Below, one piece after another: positions 1-11,761 of a stretch of 64,000 bases of DNA. Every line of letters begins with the position of its first letter. Within the stretch, counting starts at the first letter, position 1. The stretch is from Mytilus californianus (lineage: Eukaryota; Mollusca; Bivalvia; Mytilida; Mytilidae): positions 8,788,348-8,852,347 of the forward strand of contig NW_026262668.1 in assembly GCF_021869535.1 (NCBI RefSeq), given 5' to 3'. The translations under genes and the position numbers were made by a program. The notes beneath the pieces are model-generated. The model was not told where the DNA came from. It saw nothing but the letters and a program-made list of their open reading frames with translations, and searched no databases.

Positions 1-665
1 GCAGTGCAATCTGGTGATATTATATTGGTGATGTAATCATTGTAGGCCTTTTTGCATGCTGTTTTTGTTGCAGATTTAAGTTGTTGGTATTTTTTCTTGT
101 CCCTTGATCTGTTTGAGGATCTGACCCTGTTAAAGCTTCTTTTCTTTCGCCGTGATAGTGCTTTTATCTTTTTTGTGATCTAGGGTTGGCTAAAGCGTCT
201 GGTGGTCATCTTTGATGGTACTAGAGAATCTAGGATGTTAGTTAGTGCGGTACTGATGTCTAGCCACATTTCTTCTATAGACGACTGAATGGTGTATTTG
301 TCTAGGAATTGTTGTTGGAATTCTAGACATTCTTTTTTCAGTTTTTCATTGTCTGCTCTTTTCCATAGGTGTATTTTCCGTTTTACCGGTTTCCTTCGTT
401 TTGCAGCTGCTGATGATTCAATGAAGTCTGCGTCATGATCTGATATACCAAGTAAGGGAGAGCATCTATTGATCAGGCTTGGCCGGTTTGTAAGAAACAA
501 GTCCAGTGTGTTGTCCAGACGGGTGGGAACAGTGACTGTTTGCTCCATATGACAGTTGTGGATCATGTCTAGAAATCTTTTGTTGATACCAGAGTTTACT
601 TTATTTCCTTGAATAGATGTTGTGTTCCAGTTAATATCAGAAAGGTTTAAATCACCCCTATCCAT
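1..665 (-). pseudogene. LINE APE endonuclease, C-terminal half, and basic linker
   Basis: Starts with the GDLNLSDINW block (catalytic Asp and Asn) and contains TNRPSL and the ISDHD catalytic motif (Asp-His). A Lys/Arg-rich segment follows. An in-frame TAG occurs at about 180, in a place where a TGG Trp codon is likely (the context reads FSQP-stop-ITKK). The frame then stays open to the window edge as a basic spacer of the kind found between endonuclease and reverse transcriptase. Confidence 0.75.
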
Positions 666-1015
666 AAAACTGAATTTTTATTGCGTTGGTATACATTTTC
701 AATAGTTTCGCAAAGTTGATCCATATAGTTGGTGTCGCTTGATTGTGGTCTGCATACAGATCCGATAATGAGTGACAAATTTTTGCCCAGATTTAGTTTG
801 GCAAATACTGCCTCAGATAATGCTGTGGTTTCAATGGAGTCAGTGATGTAATCTTTCTTTATTGCCAAAAGAACTCCTCCATAGCCATCTTTCCTGTCTT
901 TGCGGATGACTTCATAGTTTGGTGGGAATATTTCAGCGCTGCATATTGACGGCAGCAGCCATGTTTCCGTGCCCATGATAATACTTGGGTCTGATTGCTC
1001 GATTAGGTTCATCAC
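647..1015 (-). pseudogene. LINE APE endonuclease, N-terminal half
   Basis: The frame shows the endonuclease signature GTETWL, where the Glu is the metal-binding catalytic residue, followed by a basic RKDRKDGYGG stretch and the VLLAIK core strand. It ends at residues SVLWIG, where the reading shifts by one base. The family sequence should continue with GDLN, which is found in the next frame. The enzyme nicks target DNA for target-primed reverse transcription. It is broken by the frameshift and so inactive in this copy. Confidence 0.8.
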
Positions 1016-1685
1016 CTCTGATTTTTTTGTTTTTGATGCTTTGAAAGTTGATTACTATAACTTTCATTGGTGAGCTATGTGATTTATTTTGCTTTGTTGT
1101 TGGTTTAGATGGTGAAGAGCAGGATGTTGGTGGCCCTGGGCTGTGTGTAAGTACATCGCTGATGTCACTGCTACCAAAGGTTGAAAAGCTGTTGCGTGTA
1201 GATATTATAGTGGAGTCAAATAAACTAGATGTAAAGTTTGGCATTCCGCAGTTAGTGCAGTGCCATGAGAGGTTGTTTAGAGACATGTATACAGGGGTGG
1301 ACATATGCATACATTCGGCGTGAAACCACTTTTCACAGTCATCACAAGCTACTCCTCGTTGCTTCCATGTAACGGCTTTATTGCATATCTGACATGGATA
1401 TTTGGGGGTTCTCGGCCCTGGATTTTGTTCTGTATCTGATGCATTGAGAATAAGTATCAATGAAATGTAAGTAAGGACATGTTTCCTACCTCGTCTTATA
1501 TTTGGGTACATTCCCTTATCCCTCTTGTGGGCAAAGTGCATTACTATACTTCTCTGCAGTGAACTGTCTTTTGAGTATAATGGGAAGGTCTGAATAGTAT
1601 CTTCTCCATCTGTATCTTCGTGATTTGTAAGAAATCCAATGATGGAGATCCACATCAATATAAGATTCACACATCCGGAAGTCAT
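933..1685 (-). pseudogene. LINE ORF segment with 2A motif and PHD finger
   Basis: A 250-codon frame starting with Met at 1,685. Residues about 68-83 are hydrophobic and lead directly into a 2A motif (DTEQNPGP, residues 84-91). A C4-H-C3 PHD-type zinc finger follows: C98, C101, C114, C117, H122, C125, C143, C146, with a Trp two residues before C143. A Ser/Thr/Pro-rich linker comes next. The last 35 or so codons, after the A-run near 1,025, are out of frame with the endonuclease that follows. A 2A sequence makes the ribosome skip a peptide bond, so the short leader would be released from the rest. PHD fingers bind histone tails, which could help target or package the element; that role is inference. 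Confidence 0.8.
1413..1436 (-). other. 2A-like ribosome-skipping motif (DTEQNPGP)
   Basis: Codons GAT ACA GAA CAA AAT CCA GGG CCG read DTEQNPGP, which fits the D-x-E-x-N-P-G-P consensus. The break is expected between the final Gly and Pro. The 20 residues before it are hydrophobic, as in other cellular 2A leaders that can double as signal sequences. Both the skipping and the signal role are inferred. Confidence 0.8.
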
Positions 1686-3161
1686 TGTGATTGTTTATAT
1701 TGACTACACAGAACCGGAAGTTGTTATCGTATGTGTAAGAAAGTTAATTTCCTTTGTTTACAAATATTATTTCACACAGATTGATTCTGGAAATGATCAC
1801 TTTCAATGATTTAATGCTTGGGATCAAGTTTCCTGTAAAGATCTTCAATCAAAATAGATGATTCGATGTTTTTTCTCTGCTCTGCAAATTCAGGTTTGTC
1901 TACGTCACGCATGCGCACAGTTTAGGGCAGATTTGCCTGTATATGTGGTGTCTCCGCATCTACTCTGTTGTTCCTAAGTCTCAAAATTCTGCTTGCCTTG
2001 GCTTAGTCCTCGATATCTTTCTTTTCTGAGTAAAGATCAGCAGCTCCTCTAAGGATTAATAATGGAACACTTTATATATAGTCCAGTGGTTTAGTCCTGT
2101 CTTTTTTGTTTCTCTTATTTTCTCATTTATATTATTATTATTATATTTCTTATATTTTCTTGTAAGCCACCAAGCCACAACTCCTCTTTTTCCTATGGTG
2201 CCTGAAAACAATGAACCGGTTTTGTTGATTGTTGAGGTCTGTAAAGTGACTTATAACTGCCAACAACCTTTTAAATCATTTGAAGAAAAAAAATTCTGCA
2301 ATAATTTATGTTGTCATTTTAAGATTTCAGTTTATTTATATATCAACAATAAAATTGGTTGTATAAATGGTGTAACTATGTTTGTAATTGTCAAACTAGT
2401 ATAACAATACTATTGTCTAAATCTACAGAAATGGATCATGCTTCAAGTAACAGAAATAACAATATCACTAGGTCACTTGTAACTTATCTCTTAAACAAGG
2501 ACTATGTGGGGTATAAGAGCTTGCTTACTACAGGCTCTTCATAATCATTTTGTTAAATAATTCTGCAAAGAAGGGGATAGTCTGTAAATGTATCCTTGAC
2601 TAAGAATAATGAAATTGCAAGAAACGAATTCACATATTACTTTTAATATTGTAGATCGTTCAGGTAGTCTTGAGCTATTTCTTTGTACAAAAGAACAACC
2701 AGTAGTCATCTACACTTCACACATATATTATCTTGACAAACAAATAAAAAAAAGTCATAGACACTGAAAACAATTCATATCTGTTCTATTGTCATTCAGC
2801 CTACCTACCATGAACTGAAAAGTCTCCTAAGATTCAGTAGGTAAAATATGTGAAAATCAAGACTTGCATCAAAAATATCCCAATATTAGAGACAATGGCG
2901 TCAGCTTTCAGCTCTTTGATTCAATATTCAATGTTGATATGTCTATACAAGATTTGCAAAATAAATATTGATAACCAAACAGATTTTTGCAAATTGCACT
3001 TTTTAGATGATTTTGCAGTGATTCATTTTCTATATTTTCTTACTTTGTTGGTATATTTATTTAAGAAAAGGTCCTAGAAAAATACAGGGTTTATACTAGG
3101 AAATTTTGAAGGTGAGTACTTAGGACTATAAATTATTTATAAGAAATAATTTATATTGACA
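1686..3161. other. AT-rich intergenic stretch without a recognisable gene
   Basis: May include the 5' untranslated region of the LINE next to it. Short open frames at about 2,195-2,544 and 2,850-3,077 have no recognisable motif and low-complexity composition. Nothing else is supported. Confidence 0.5.
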
Positions 3162-6100
3162 TTTTTATACGACTGCAAAAAATTTGCGTTCGTATGATGC
3201 TATCATGTCGTCGGCATCATCGTTGTCGTCCGAAGACACATTTGGTTTCCGGACAATAACTTTAGTTTAAGTGAATGGATCTCTATGAAATTTTACAACT
3301 CAAGGTTCAATACCACAAAAGGAAGGCTGGGATTGATTTTGGGGGTTATGGTACCAACAGTTTAGGAATTGGGGGACAAAAAGGGGCCAAAAACAAGCAT
3401 TTTTGTAGTTTCCGGACAACAACTTGTGTGTAAATGTATGGATCTCTCTAAAATTGTACCACAAGGTTCCATATCACAACGGGAAGGCTGGGATTAAGTT
3501 TTGGGGGTAATTGCCGCAAACATTTAGAAATTAGGGGCAAAAAAGGGACCAAAAACAAGCATTTTTCTAGTTTCCAGACAATAACTTATGTTTAAGTGTA
3601 TGGATCTCTCTGAAATTGTACTACAAGGTTGCATACCACAAAGGGAAGGCTGGGATTGAGTTTGGGGGTAATTGCCCCAAATGTTTAGAAATTAGGGGCA
3701 AGAAGGGGCCAAAAACAAGTATTTTTCTAGTTTCCAGACAATAACTTGTATTAAAGTTTATGGAACTCTCTGAAATTGTACATTTTTCCTGAAAAGAAAA
3801 TATCTTCAACAAAATTTAGGGGGGGGGGGTTCAAATTTTTTTTGGGGGTTCATTTTTTTTCTTCAAAATTTTTGAAATTTCATATTTTTTCAAATTTTAC
3901 GGGGGGGATTTTTTTTCAATTTTTTTTCGGGGGGGGGAGGGGGTTATACATTTTTCTTCCAAGGTTTTTCAAATTTTCAAATTTTTTCAAAAAATGTTTT
4001 TTTTTGGGGGGGGGGACAATTTTTTTGGGGGGATTTTTTTTCCCAAAATTTTCCATTTTTACATTGATTATTTATGATTTATATATAAATGCAACAAATA
4101 CTGATATGACAGGAGAAACACACCAAACAGGGTGTGTAAATTATTATATATAACAGATTAATTAAGTATTGTGCAACAGCACAGTATTGCGCAATAGAAA
4201 GAAATCTTCAATTGAAAATAAATACAAATCTTTTAACCAATTTCCAAAATCGTAATACAAGGTTAGAACTCCCAAAAATTAAAGACTTAATTTAATCCCA
4301 TTGAAATTCACGGTCGCGAAACACGTGACTTCGTCGTGATCAGTTCCACGGAAAAATGGCGCCCGTCAAATTATTATAGTTCGCTTGGATGTAAACTTTA
4401 AACGTAAGTATTTACATATCATCGTGTTCACACATAGGACCCCCCTCATCATATGCGTATTTTTCGTGCGAATATTTTGATGCATTTAAAGTTATATTTC
4501 ACTGTTGGTTTCATAGAGAACATTCACAAACTATTTCAGACCTGCTGAAGATTGTTTGGGATGGTGTACACGATATGACTGTAAATCCATTTGTGTGTCT
4601 TATTTTCACCAATCGTGTACAAAAGCTTACCCAAATTTTCTAATTCATTCATATAAACTAGCGTCGATGTATATTTTTGACATTATTGCGAACTGAACGC
4701 AATAATATTTTTTTTGTCAATAAATGATCAGTATACACGATATGTTTAAGTGATCAGTTCCACGGTTTAATTCTGAATCAGTATGATAAGATCATATTAA
4801 AGTTTATCTGGGAAAATGGCGGAAATCCAGTTGAAATTAAACAAGATATTAAACTCTTTGCCAGAGCAGAGAAGGTAGAAAAAGCTAAATTGGTATATTT
4901 AAATTGTTTACATCTGTTTCTTAGGCTTTTAAAGATATAATAAAGGAACATATAACTTTAACTTAACGGAGCTTCGAGATATTTGTAAACTTTTAAATTA
5001 TAGAAAAATTTCATTAAACAATCTAGTGTAGCCGGTTCAATTCAAAGTGGATCTGTTTTTGTGCATAAGTATAAATTCCGCCGAAAAAAAAATCCAAAGA
5101 AAGATAATAGATTTATCTTTCTTAAATATATATTTGCATCTCTGCTCCCAAAGATAGTTTTTTGGGGGGGGATCCTAAAAATGGGCAATAATTGCATCGA
5201 AAAGAAAAAGCCAAGTGCACCTTTTAATGTTCGGGCGTGTTTGAGTTGAGAATTCTGTCTTGAAACGTTTAAAACAAAAATATTTGCTACATCATCTCGC
5301 TTCAGATTCTATTATTGTTATATGATTACACTGCAGGTTGATTTAATAACATTAAAACTTCAAAGTACTTAAAAAAAGAAATATTCTGGTCAATAACCGT
5401 ACTGATGAGTCATAACAGCAGAGTCGGTGTGTTCGAATAACATTTTTTTACCTGAAGTACTTGACGACAGACTTTACAAGTGGATCTAAAAAATGCATAA
5501 CTTCAGAAAAACTTCATTTGTTGTGTGTGTTATCTAGGATTATTGTCTGTCCGTCTGTCCGGATTAGGATACATTGTTTGTCTAGCTATCTCCTCCTACG
5601 GTTTTGAAGATACGGTCAGCTTTAATATTTTGTAAGATGTTCAAACACAGAAAGTAGGCCACAGGATTTTATTTTTTTTACAAATTTTCTGGAAAAGACA
5701 AGCAGTTGGACTATATAATTGGTTGTTTGTTGTACTACATGTAGCTGCATAAACAGATAATGGTTTGTCCTCCTTCAGTTACATCATCATACAAAGTGTT
5801 AAATTTATAATTTCTTATGGTCAGGCGGGGTCATCATTTGTGTCTTACAGACAGCGTAACAATTTGAAGTTGTATGCCAACATCGCTGTCTAATCTAAAA
5901 TATGTGGAACTATACTCGTGCATATGGCAGAGCAGAAAGTGGGATGGGGGTATTGCCAATATCTAGTTTTCTCTGATTATAGGTCCCATTATGCGGAAAA
6001 AACAAAGCTTTCACAGCAACTCCAAAAGCATCGAGAAAAAACTGTCAGACAGCCAAAGAGTTAACCAAATAGACAATATCAATGTTGCAACATTACAGAC

Positions 6101-7406
6101 AGGAATTTAATGAGGATATTATAAAAATCGCCATACACTGTCACAATACGAGAGAGTGCGAAAGATATCAGAGGGACATTATCCTTCTCCAAAAAGTGAG
6201 AAAGTACAAGGGCACACAAAGCGCTCTGTATTCATTTCAACCAAATGTTCGTTAACAGTAATATATTCTCCTTCGCCTAAAAAGGGAATACAAAACAAAA
6301 GACAAAACGTGCACTCTGCAGTTCATCAATATTACAACCACAAACATTAAATGTGATCTTATCATACTGATTCAGAATTAAACCGTGGAACTGATCACTT
6401 AAACATATCGTGTACACTGATCATTTATTGACAAAAAAAATATTATTGCGTTCAGTTCGCAATAATGTCAAAAATATACATCGACGCTAGTTTATATGAA
6501 TGAATTAGTAAATTTGGGTAAGTTTCTGTACACGATTGGTGAAAATAAGACACACAAATGGATTTACAGTGATTTTACGGTCATATCGTTAACAACCCAA
6601 ACAATCTTCAGCAGGTCTGAAATAGTTTGTGAATGTTCTCTATGAAACCAACAGTGAAATATAACTTTAAATGCATCAAAATATTCGCACGAAAAATACG
6701 CATATGATGAGGGGGTCCTATGTGTGAACACGATGATATGTAAATACTTACGTTTAAAGTTTACATCCAAGCGAACTATAATAATTTGACGGGCGCCATT
6801 TTTCCGTGGAACTGATCACGACGAAGTCACGTGTTTCGCGACCGTGAATTTCAATGGGATTAAATTAAGTCTTTAATTTTGGGGAGTTCTAACCTTGTAT
6901 TACGATTTTGGATATTGGGCCCATTTTTAAATTGGTCTACATTGAGATCCAAAGGATCTAAAATAAAATTTTGTTTGATTCCATCAAAAGCTGAATTATT
7001 GTGGCTCTATGATATGCTGAATCTTATTGTGCATTTAGATTTTTTATTTTGCATGGGCCCTGTTTTCAAATAAGTCCATATTAAGGTTTGAAGGGTCTAA
7101 AATTAAACATTTTTTTTGTTTGATTTCAACTAAAATTAAATTTTTGGTGTTTTTTATATGCTGAATCTTACCATGTTGTTAGAATTTGGATATCAGACCG
7201 TACTAGGTAAATTAAATGTCTCATTTCAAATTTTTAAGATCTTTGACCACATTTATTTTGTCTCAGAAACCTATATTATGTCAAATATTTGATCACAATC
7301 CAAATTTATACAGTATCAAGCTTGAATATTGTGTCCAAACTTGCCCCAACGTTTCAGGGTTTGATCTCTGCGGTCGTATCAGGCTGCACTCAGCGATGCA
7401 TTTTAT
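3162..7406 (+). mobile_element. Family A Helentron-like element (copy A1), split by a foldback insertion
   Basis: The left end is a decayed ATACGACTGC palindrome after a T-run. A GTCGTC-rich stretch follows, then roughly 160-bp core units, G- and T-rich tracts at about 3,820-4,050, and TTGCGCAATAG-type repeats. After the foldback insertion (4,244-6,911) the family-specific sequence resumes and ends with CTCTGCGGTCGTAT, a small GC-rich hairpin and TTTTATT. The left and right ends therefore carry the inverted subterminal repeat ATACGACCGC / GCGGTCGTAT. No protein is encoded. Assignment to non-autonomous Helentrons ('pearl', DINE/HINE) rests on architecture. Confidence 0.7.
4244..6911. mobile_element. 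Foldback element with about 550-bp terminal inverted repeats
   Basis: The segment 4,244-4,794 is the near-perfect inverted complement of 6,354-6,911. The outermost shared bases are CCAAAATCG at left and CGATTTTGG at right. Each arm carries two copies of the block TGATCAGTTCCACGG. The roughly 1.56-kb centre (4,795-6,353) has no convincing transposase. A short open piece near 4,795-4,900 and another near 5,990-6,350 are unidentified. It sits inside family A copy A1, so it is younger than A1. The exact end and target duplication are unclear because host sequence next to the ends is similar. Confidence 0.8.
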
Positions 7407-8960
7407 TTTTCATTGGCCCCAAAAAATCTGGGAGCATATATTAAATGCATTGTCTGTCTGTGTGTCTAAAACAAATGGTTTTGGAGTGGTAACTTGAATT
7501 TCCCTTGCATGATTGAAATGAAAATAATTCAGATGGAAGATATATGAAAGATGTTTTTGTATTGCTGGGCAGAAATTAGGTCACAGAATGTGAGAAATAA
7601 GGATTACAATCTGGCAACAGATATTTTAGAGAATAGAAGACCTGAATGCTTCATACCTTGTATACAGAGGTGCTATGTTTAGAAGTACAACTAAAATCAA
7701 AGGTCCATGTATGGAATGATTATAAGGTGTGCATGTCCGTCTGGCTGGCTCTATTTATCTCTTTCATGGTTCAGCAATAAGGTTTCTTGATAAGGTCACT
7801 TGTACAGATATTAGAATCAATAAGTCAACTATATTTGCTGCATTGAATGATTGTTTGATGGACATGTCTGTCTGACAGGGCTTCTTGGCCTCAGTTATAG
7901 GAATGATTGATAGTATTAAGTTTTTGTGATACCTGTGAAACCTTGATAAGATTTTGAACTTAAAATTCAATAATGATCAGTAAAGCAGGAAAGATGGTTA
8001 GTGTGTTCACTGTTAGACTTTTTTTTGTTCTTTTTTAAAGATTATTGAAAAAGATCACTGGTTCCTAAAATTACCTTAATTAAGTTATGGGGAATTTTGC
8101 AAGAGCAAGAATATTTTCCTGTTGTTACAATTGAAAATTTTAAATTGATGAAATTATGCTATTTAATTTCAAAACAAGACACTAATGAATGTTTGTTGAT
8201 GTTTATTGTTCAGATGTAGATGATGCCTTTATAATAAAAACAAGTTTCTTTTACAACATGTACAATACAGTTATATTTCATAATGATTAACCAATACCCT
8301 ACCCTTGGGAACTGAACAATTTGTTAAAATTATACATGTGTTTGGTTTTAACATGTTCATTTTATGTCCTGGTACAAAAGTTCATATGAAAATTTACACA
8401 AAATTTGAGTTTTAAGCACAGTTTGTAAAGACTGATTTTACTGTACTGGTATTGATAAGACAATATTTAAGACAACAATACCCATAAATCGCCGCAAAGT
8501 AATTGTTTATTATGGTCAACATGATTTGCAAACAAGCTTGGCATCTTCACGGTACTAATATATGTAAGGTATTACACTACAAACATTGATTATTTTGTGA
8601 CTTTGTCATGATTTTATAACATAAGCTGAGGTAAAATTGATAAATTCGGAGTTCAAGACATAATAACTATCCCTCACAATAGGAAGTGAATATAATAATG
8701 TAAAATCATAGAAAATATAAATGACAACATGTAGCTAGTTCTCAAGAAAACTATTATGGATACTTGTCTTTACTCTTTTTGTTTGTTTGTTTGTTGAGAT
8801 TTCAAAAAGTTTGTTTTAATTCTTAACCTTATTGTGATCATGTTTATCATTGCAATAGGTAAACCAAAACAGCTTGGTTAGACAGTCGTATTACCTGGCA
8901 ATTTCTATAACATGCTTGCTAGACTTTTGATAACATTTGTGATATTGTTTTATCTATATC
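7407..8960. repeat. AT-rich intergenic DNA with a relic of the 147-bp-type core repeat
   Basis: About 7,615-7,990 resembles the core of the element at the right edge of the window: both share words such as GAATGATT.TAAGGTGT, GACCTG.ATGCTTCATAC and CATGGTTCAG. The rest shows no gene or motif that I recognise. Confidence 0.45.
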
Positions 8961-9410
8961 TATCCTATATCTTCATACAACCAGTCATGAAGAAGCTGAA
9001 GAGATTTATCCCCCTTTATATCCATCCTATATCTTCATACAACCAGAGGGGCCTCGGTGGCCGATTGGTCTAAGTAGTTACTACTGTAATCACTAGCTAG
9101 TCAACACTGAGGTTGTGAGTTCGAACCCCGCTCGTGCGGGTGCACTCGACTCCAATCTTAATTGACTAGGAGTGTCAGTTTTCTTATCGAAGGTCGATGG
9201 TTTTCTCCGGGCATTCCGGCTTCCTCCACCAATAAAAACTGGCCTCCACGAAATAGCCCAAAAGCGGTGCTTAAAAGTGGCGTTAAAACACCAAAAATCA
9301 AATCAAATCAAATCATACAATTAGTCATGAAGAAGCTGAAGAGATTTATCATCCTGTATATTTTCATTGTTATGCAACCAGTAATTGGTATAAAGATGCT
9401 GAAGAGATTT
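8961..9410 (+). repeat. 62-bp tandem repeat interrupted by a SINE
   Basis: A unit containing GAAGCTGAAGAGATTTATC and CTATATCTTCATACAACC occurs at about 8,961 and 9,023. It resumes after the SINE at 9,315 and about 9,376. Spacing is 61-62 bp. The array is diverged towards the right. Confidence 0.75.
9047..9314 (+). mobile_element. tRNA-derived SINE, full length, with target-site duplication
   Basis: The head is tRNA-like, with an A-box-like TGGCCGATTGGTCTAAG and a B-box-like GAGTTCGAACC, as an RNA polymerase III internal promoter needs. A conserved central region follows (GGTCGATGGTTTTCTCCGGG and later TCCTCCACCAATAAAAACTG). The tail is (AAATC)n. It is flanked by ATACAACCAG at 9,037-9,046 and ATACAATTAG at 9,315-9,324, a 10-bp target duplication with two mismatches. 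A truncated relative lies at 50,475-50,617. The large tRNA-like domain is part of the SINE; I do not call a functional tRNA. Confidence 0.85.
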
Positions 9411-9499
9411 ATCCCTTGTTTCTTCATTTCTGTAATTTTAACTTTTTTGACAAGTTTTGTCTATTTTTTTTTAATTCATTTTGCCCATTATTCTCTTTT

Positions 9500-9598
9500 T
9501 TTTATATTTAAGCACCCCATTAGTCTCTTTTTTTTTACATTTAAGCACCCCATTAGTCTCTTTTTTTTTATATCTAAGCACCCCATTAGTCTCTGTTC
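9500..9598 (+). repeat. 33-bp tandem repeat, three units
   Basis: The word CACCCCATTAGTCTC recurs at 9,513, 9,546 and 9,579, separated by T-runs and AAG. The spacing is exactly 33 bp, so it reads through in one frame as a repeat, but nothing suggests it is coding. Confidence 0.85.
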
Positions 9599-10655
9599 AT
9601 TAATTTGTTTTGGCCCATTATTCTCTATTCTGTAAACCCCAGTGTCCAGACCCTCTTATATGTACAGACAGAGACAGATTTAGAGGGGGAACATTATGTG
9701 TATCTGTCATTTGTCTGTTTGTCAAAGGCTGAACTTAGTTTGGTGGAAAAAAAATGTCATTATTTGGGGTCTGTCATAAAATTCCTTATTTCACTCTAGT
9801 CAGCAAAAAAACTAGTCACCTCCCTCTATAGAAAGAAGTGATTCTGAATTCATTTTGAAATGCAACAAACAATAAAAATCAACAACAGTGATTCATATTT
9901 TTTTTAAATATTTACAAAACAATACTACGTTGTGTTAAATAACACACACTGTATGAGTATGACTACACTATTATATGCTTGTTTAACTAAATGCATCTAT
10001 CGTTTAAATTACGCTCAGTGTTTGTTCACAAATATGTTGTTTGTTTCTATGGTGATCCGTCACAACACTGGTGTCTGAGTATTTTTCGATACAACATGTT
10101 CCTGGAAATGTTTGGTACAATACAATATTCCATGTGCTTGTTTATAATTGTTCAAACTACAAATAAAGAAAAACTAGGTTGAAAGCATAACAATAATGAT
10201 CACGAAGTTTAAGTCGATTTAGACACATGCGCAATGTGTACAGAATTTTGATTTTTTTTCTCAGAAGGCTCTAGTAATGGACTTCTGTACATACTTAACA
10301 CTACTTACGTCTTACCTTTTGTTTTGTGTGACTTTGTCAATTCTGATAAAAAAAACTTTTTTTCTATCCATATATTTATTGTTCTAATAATTTATACAGC
10401 ACTTGGTCAATTAATACCGCTGCTGATGGACTATCATTCCCCGAGGATATCTTCATATCAGTAGGGTTCTGACATGATTAATAAGAAACCTTTCTTAAAT
10501 TGTCCGTTTATAAATTTAGAAATTATGAAAAAAAACTTAAGATTTCTACTGCCTCAGGCAATTTTGGCCTTAGATTGATTTGGCTATAAGTATTTTAGGT
10601 CTTTTTTTAGTCAACTTTCGGTTTTTATACATCCTTGTCAACTATTCGGCTTCGA

Positions 10656-10696
10656 GCGCTCCTGATGAGATAAATCCAGAAAAGCGCTTGGGACGC
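10656..10696 (+). ncRNA. Decayed hammerhead-ribozyme-like motif
   Basis: Stem I strand GCGCTC, core CTGATGA, a weak stem II (GAT/ATC around AA), GAAA, palindromic AGCGCT, then T-G and stem I strand GGACGC. Stem I has one mismatch and the cleavage triplet reads TTG, which is not NUH. I infer an inactive relic of the same kind of motif seen intact at 14.4, 14.9, 17.8 and 18.2 kb. Confidence 0.4.
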
Positions 10697-11417
10697 ATGA
10701 AATTTATAAAGTGTTGTTTTCATTTGCATGAGTAATGTAGTCTAAAGTACGATAGAACATATGGAGTTACCTCCTATTTATACCAAAAAATAAGTCAAAT
10801 GTAAAACATGTTACTTTTCTAAAGAATGTGTCGCTTCGCCATATCACTCTTTTATGTAACAAACTTCTATAAAACATTTCTTTATCTAAAAAAAACAGAA
10901 CCTCTTTTTATAAAATAAAAATATTATGGCTAAAAATGAACGTAAGTTATACTGATGGCTTAGTAAAGTATTCGTTATCATTTATTCAATGGTAGGTTTC
11001 TATGTTTGAGGCGTAGGGATTCTTCAATCAGAAGATCATATTGTTTTATGAACATTTGTTTTTAATGTGTTTAACAACATAGTTGTCACTTGTTATATTT
11101 TGCAAATTTTCAAAATCAAGACGAATTCTGGTCGAGTGTTTTAAGTCACCGCTTTTGTTATTTATGACAATATCAGAATTCTGATGTCTTGTATGACGTT
11201 AACCCAATTCCAAACTGTTAACTGAGTAGACTATACATTTTAGCATAAACTGACTCAAATGAATAGTTTTCATAAAGGGAGAGATATAAGATGAAAGTTT
11301 ATATGTATGAACAATTAAAAGCTATGTTATTTGAAATGAGAACATAAATTACCGTGTGTTGTTACTCCCGCGAATCTATGCATGGACGTCTTAATTTAAC
11401 ATCCTACTAGAAGATGC

Positions 11418-11431
11418 CCGCGAAATCGCGG
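11418..11431. repeat. CCGCGAAATCGCGG hairpin of a dispersed repeat
   Basis: The same hairpin, preceded by ACTAGAA, occurs at about 31,659. It marks the end of a dispersed repeat family whose identity I do not know. Confidence 0.45.
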
Positions 11432-11730
11432 TACAATTGGGCAAGTGTTGAAACAAAGAGTGTGGACACAGTAATAGGGTGGACACAGTAAGTTTTTGGA
11501 CACGGTTAATGCAATTAATTTTATTTCTTTAAAGAGATAAAAATGAGGAACATAATGCAAAAGATCCCATTCATCTCGGTTGAAAAATAAAACTATTAAT
11601 TATATATATAAATACCATAAGAAAAGTGTAGCAAAGTGTGATTTTCAGTAGATTTTTACCCTTTTAACTCAATAATCGTATGAGCTACGTAAAATCCGTT
11701 GACATTACCGAAAGGGATCAAAATGACACT

Positions 11731-11759
<29 letters not shown>
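11731..11759 (+). repeat. Homopolymer of 29 G
   Basis: An uninterrupted run of G. It can form G-quadruplexes, and its length is likely to be polymorphic or miscounted by sequencing. Confidence 0.9.

Positions 11760-11761
<2 letters not shown>

Larger units (their letters stand above)
1..1685 (-). mobile_element. 5' part of a CR1/jockey-type non-LTR retrotransposon (LINE), cut by the window edge
   Basis: Read on the minus strand, the protein frames give in order a 2A motif, a PHD-type zinc finger, an APE-like endonuclease, and a basic linker. The reverse transcriptase expected next would lie to the left of position 1. Frames change near 1,020 and near 660 and return to the original frame, so two compensating indels broke what was one long reading frame. 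A third lesion is an in-frame TAG at about 180, where the reading frame otherwise continues basic and open to position 1. The copy is therefore dead but fairly young. The 5' boundary beyond 1,685 is not defined. The domain order matches LINEs of the CR1 group known from molluscs and echinoderms; the clade is inferred. Confidence 0.85.

Noticed and set aside
3776-4153. A 125-codon open frame rich in Phe and Gly
   Set aside because: It is produced by T- and G-runs inside element A1; no sign of selection or a family.
5405-5440. CTGATGAG word as another hammerhead
   Set aside because: No GAAA or stem II follows within range.
9047-9135. A functional tRNA gene
   Set aside because: The tRNA-like head lacks a proper acceptor stem and is followed by a conserved SINE body and tail with target duplication; it is a SINE.
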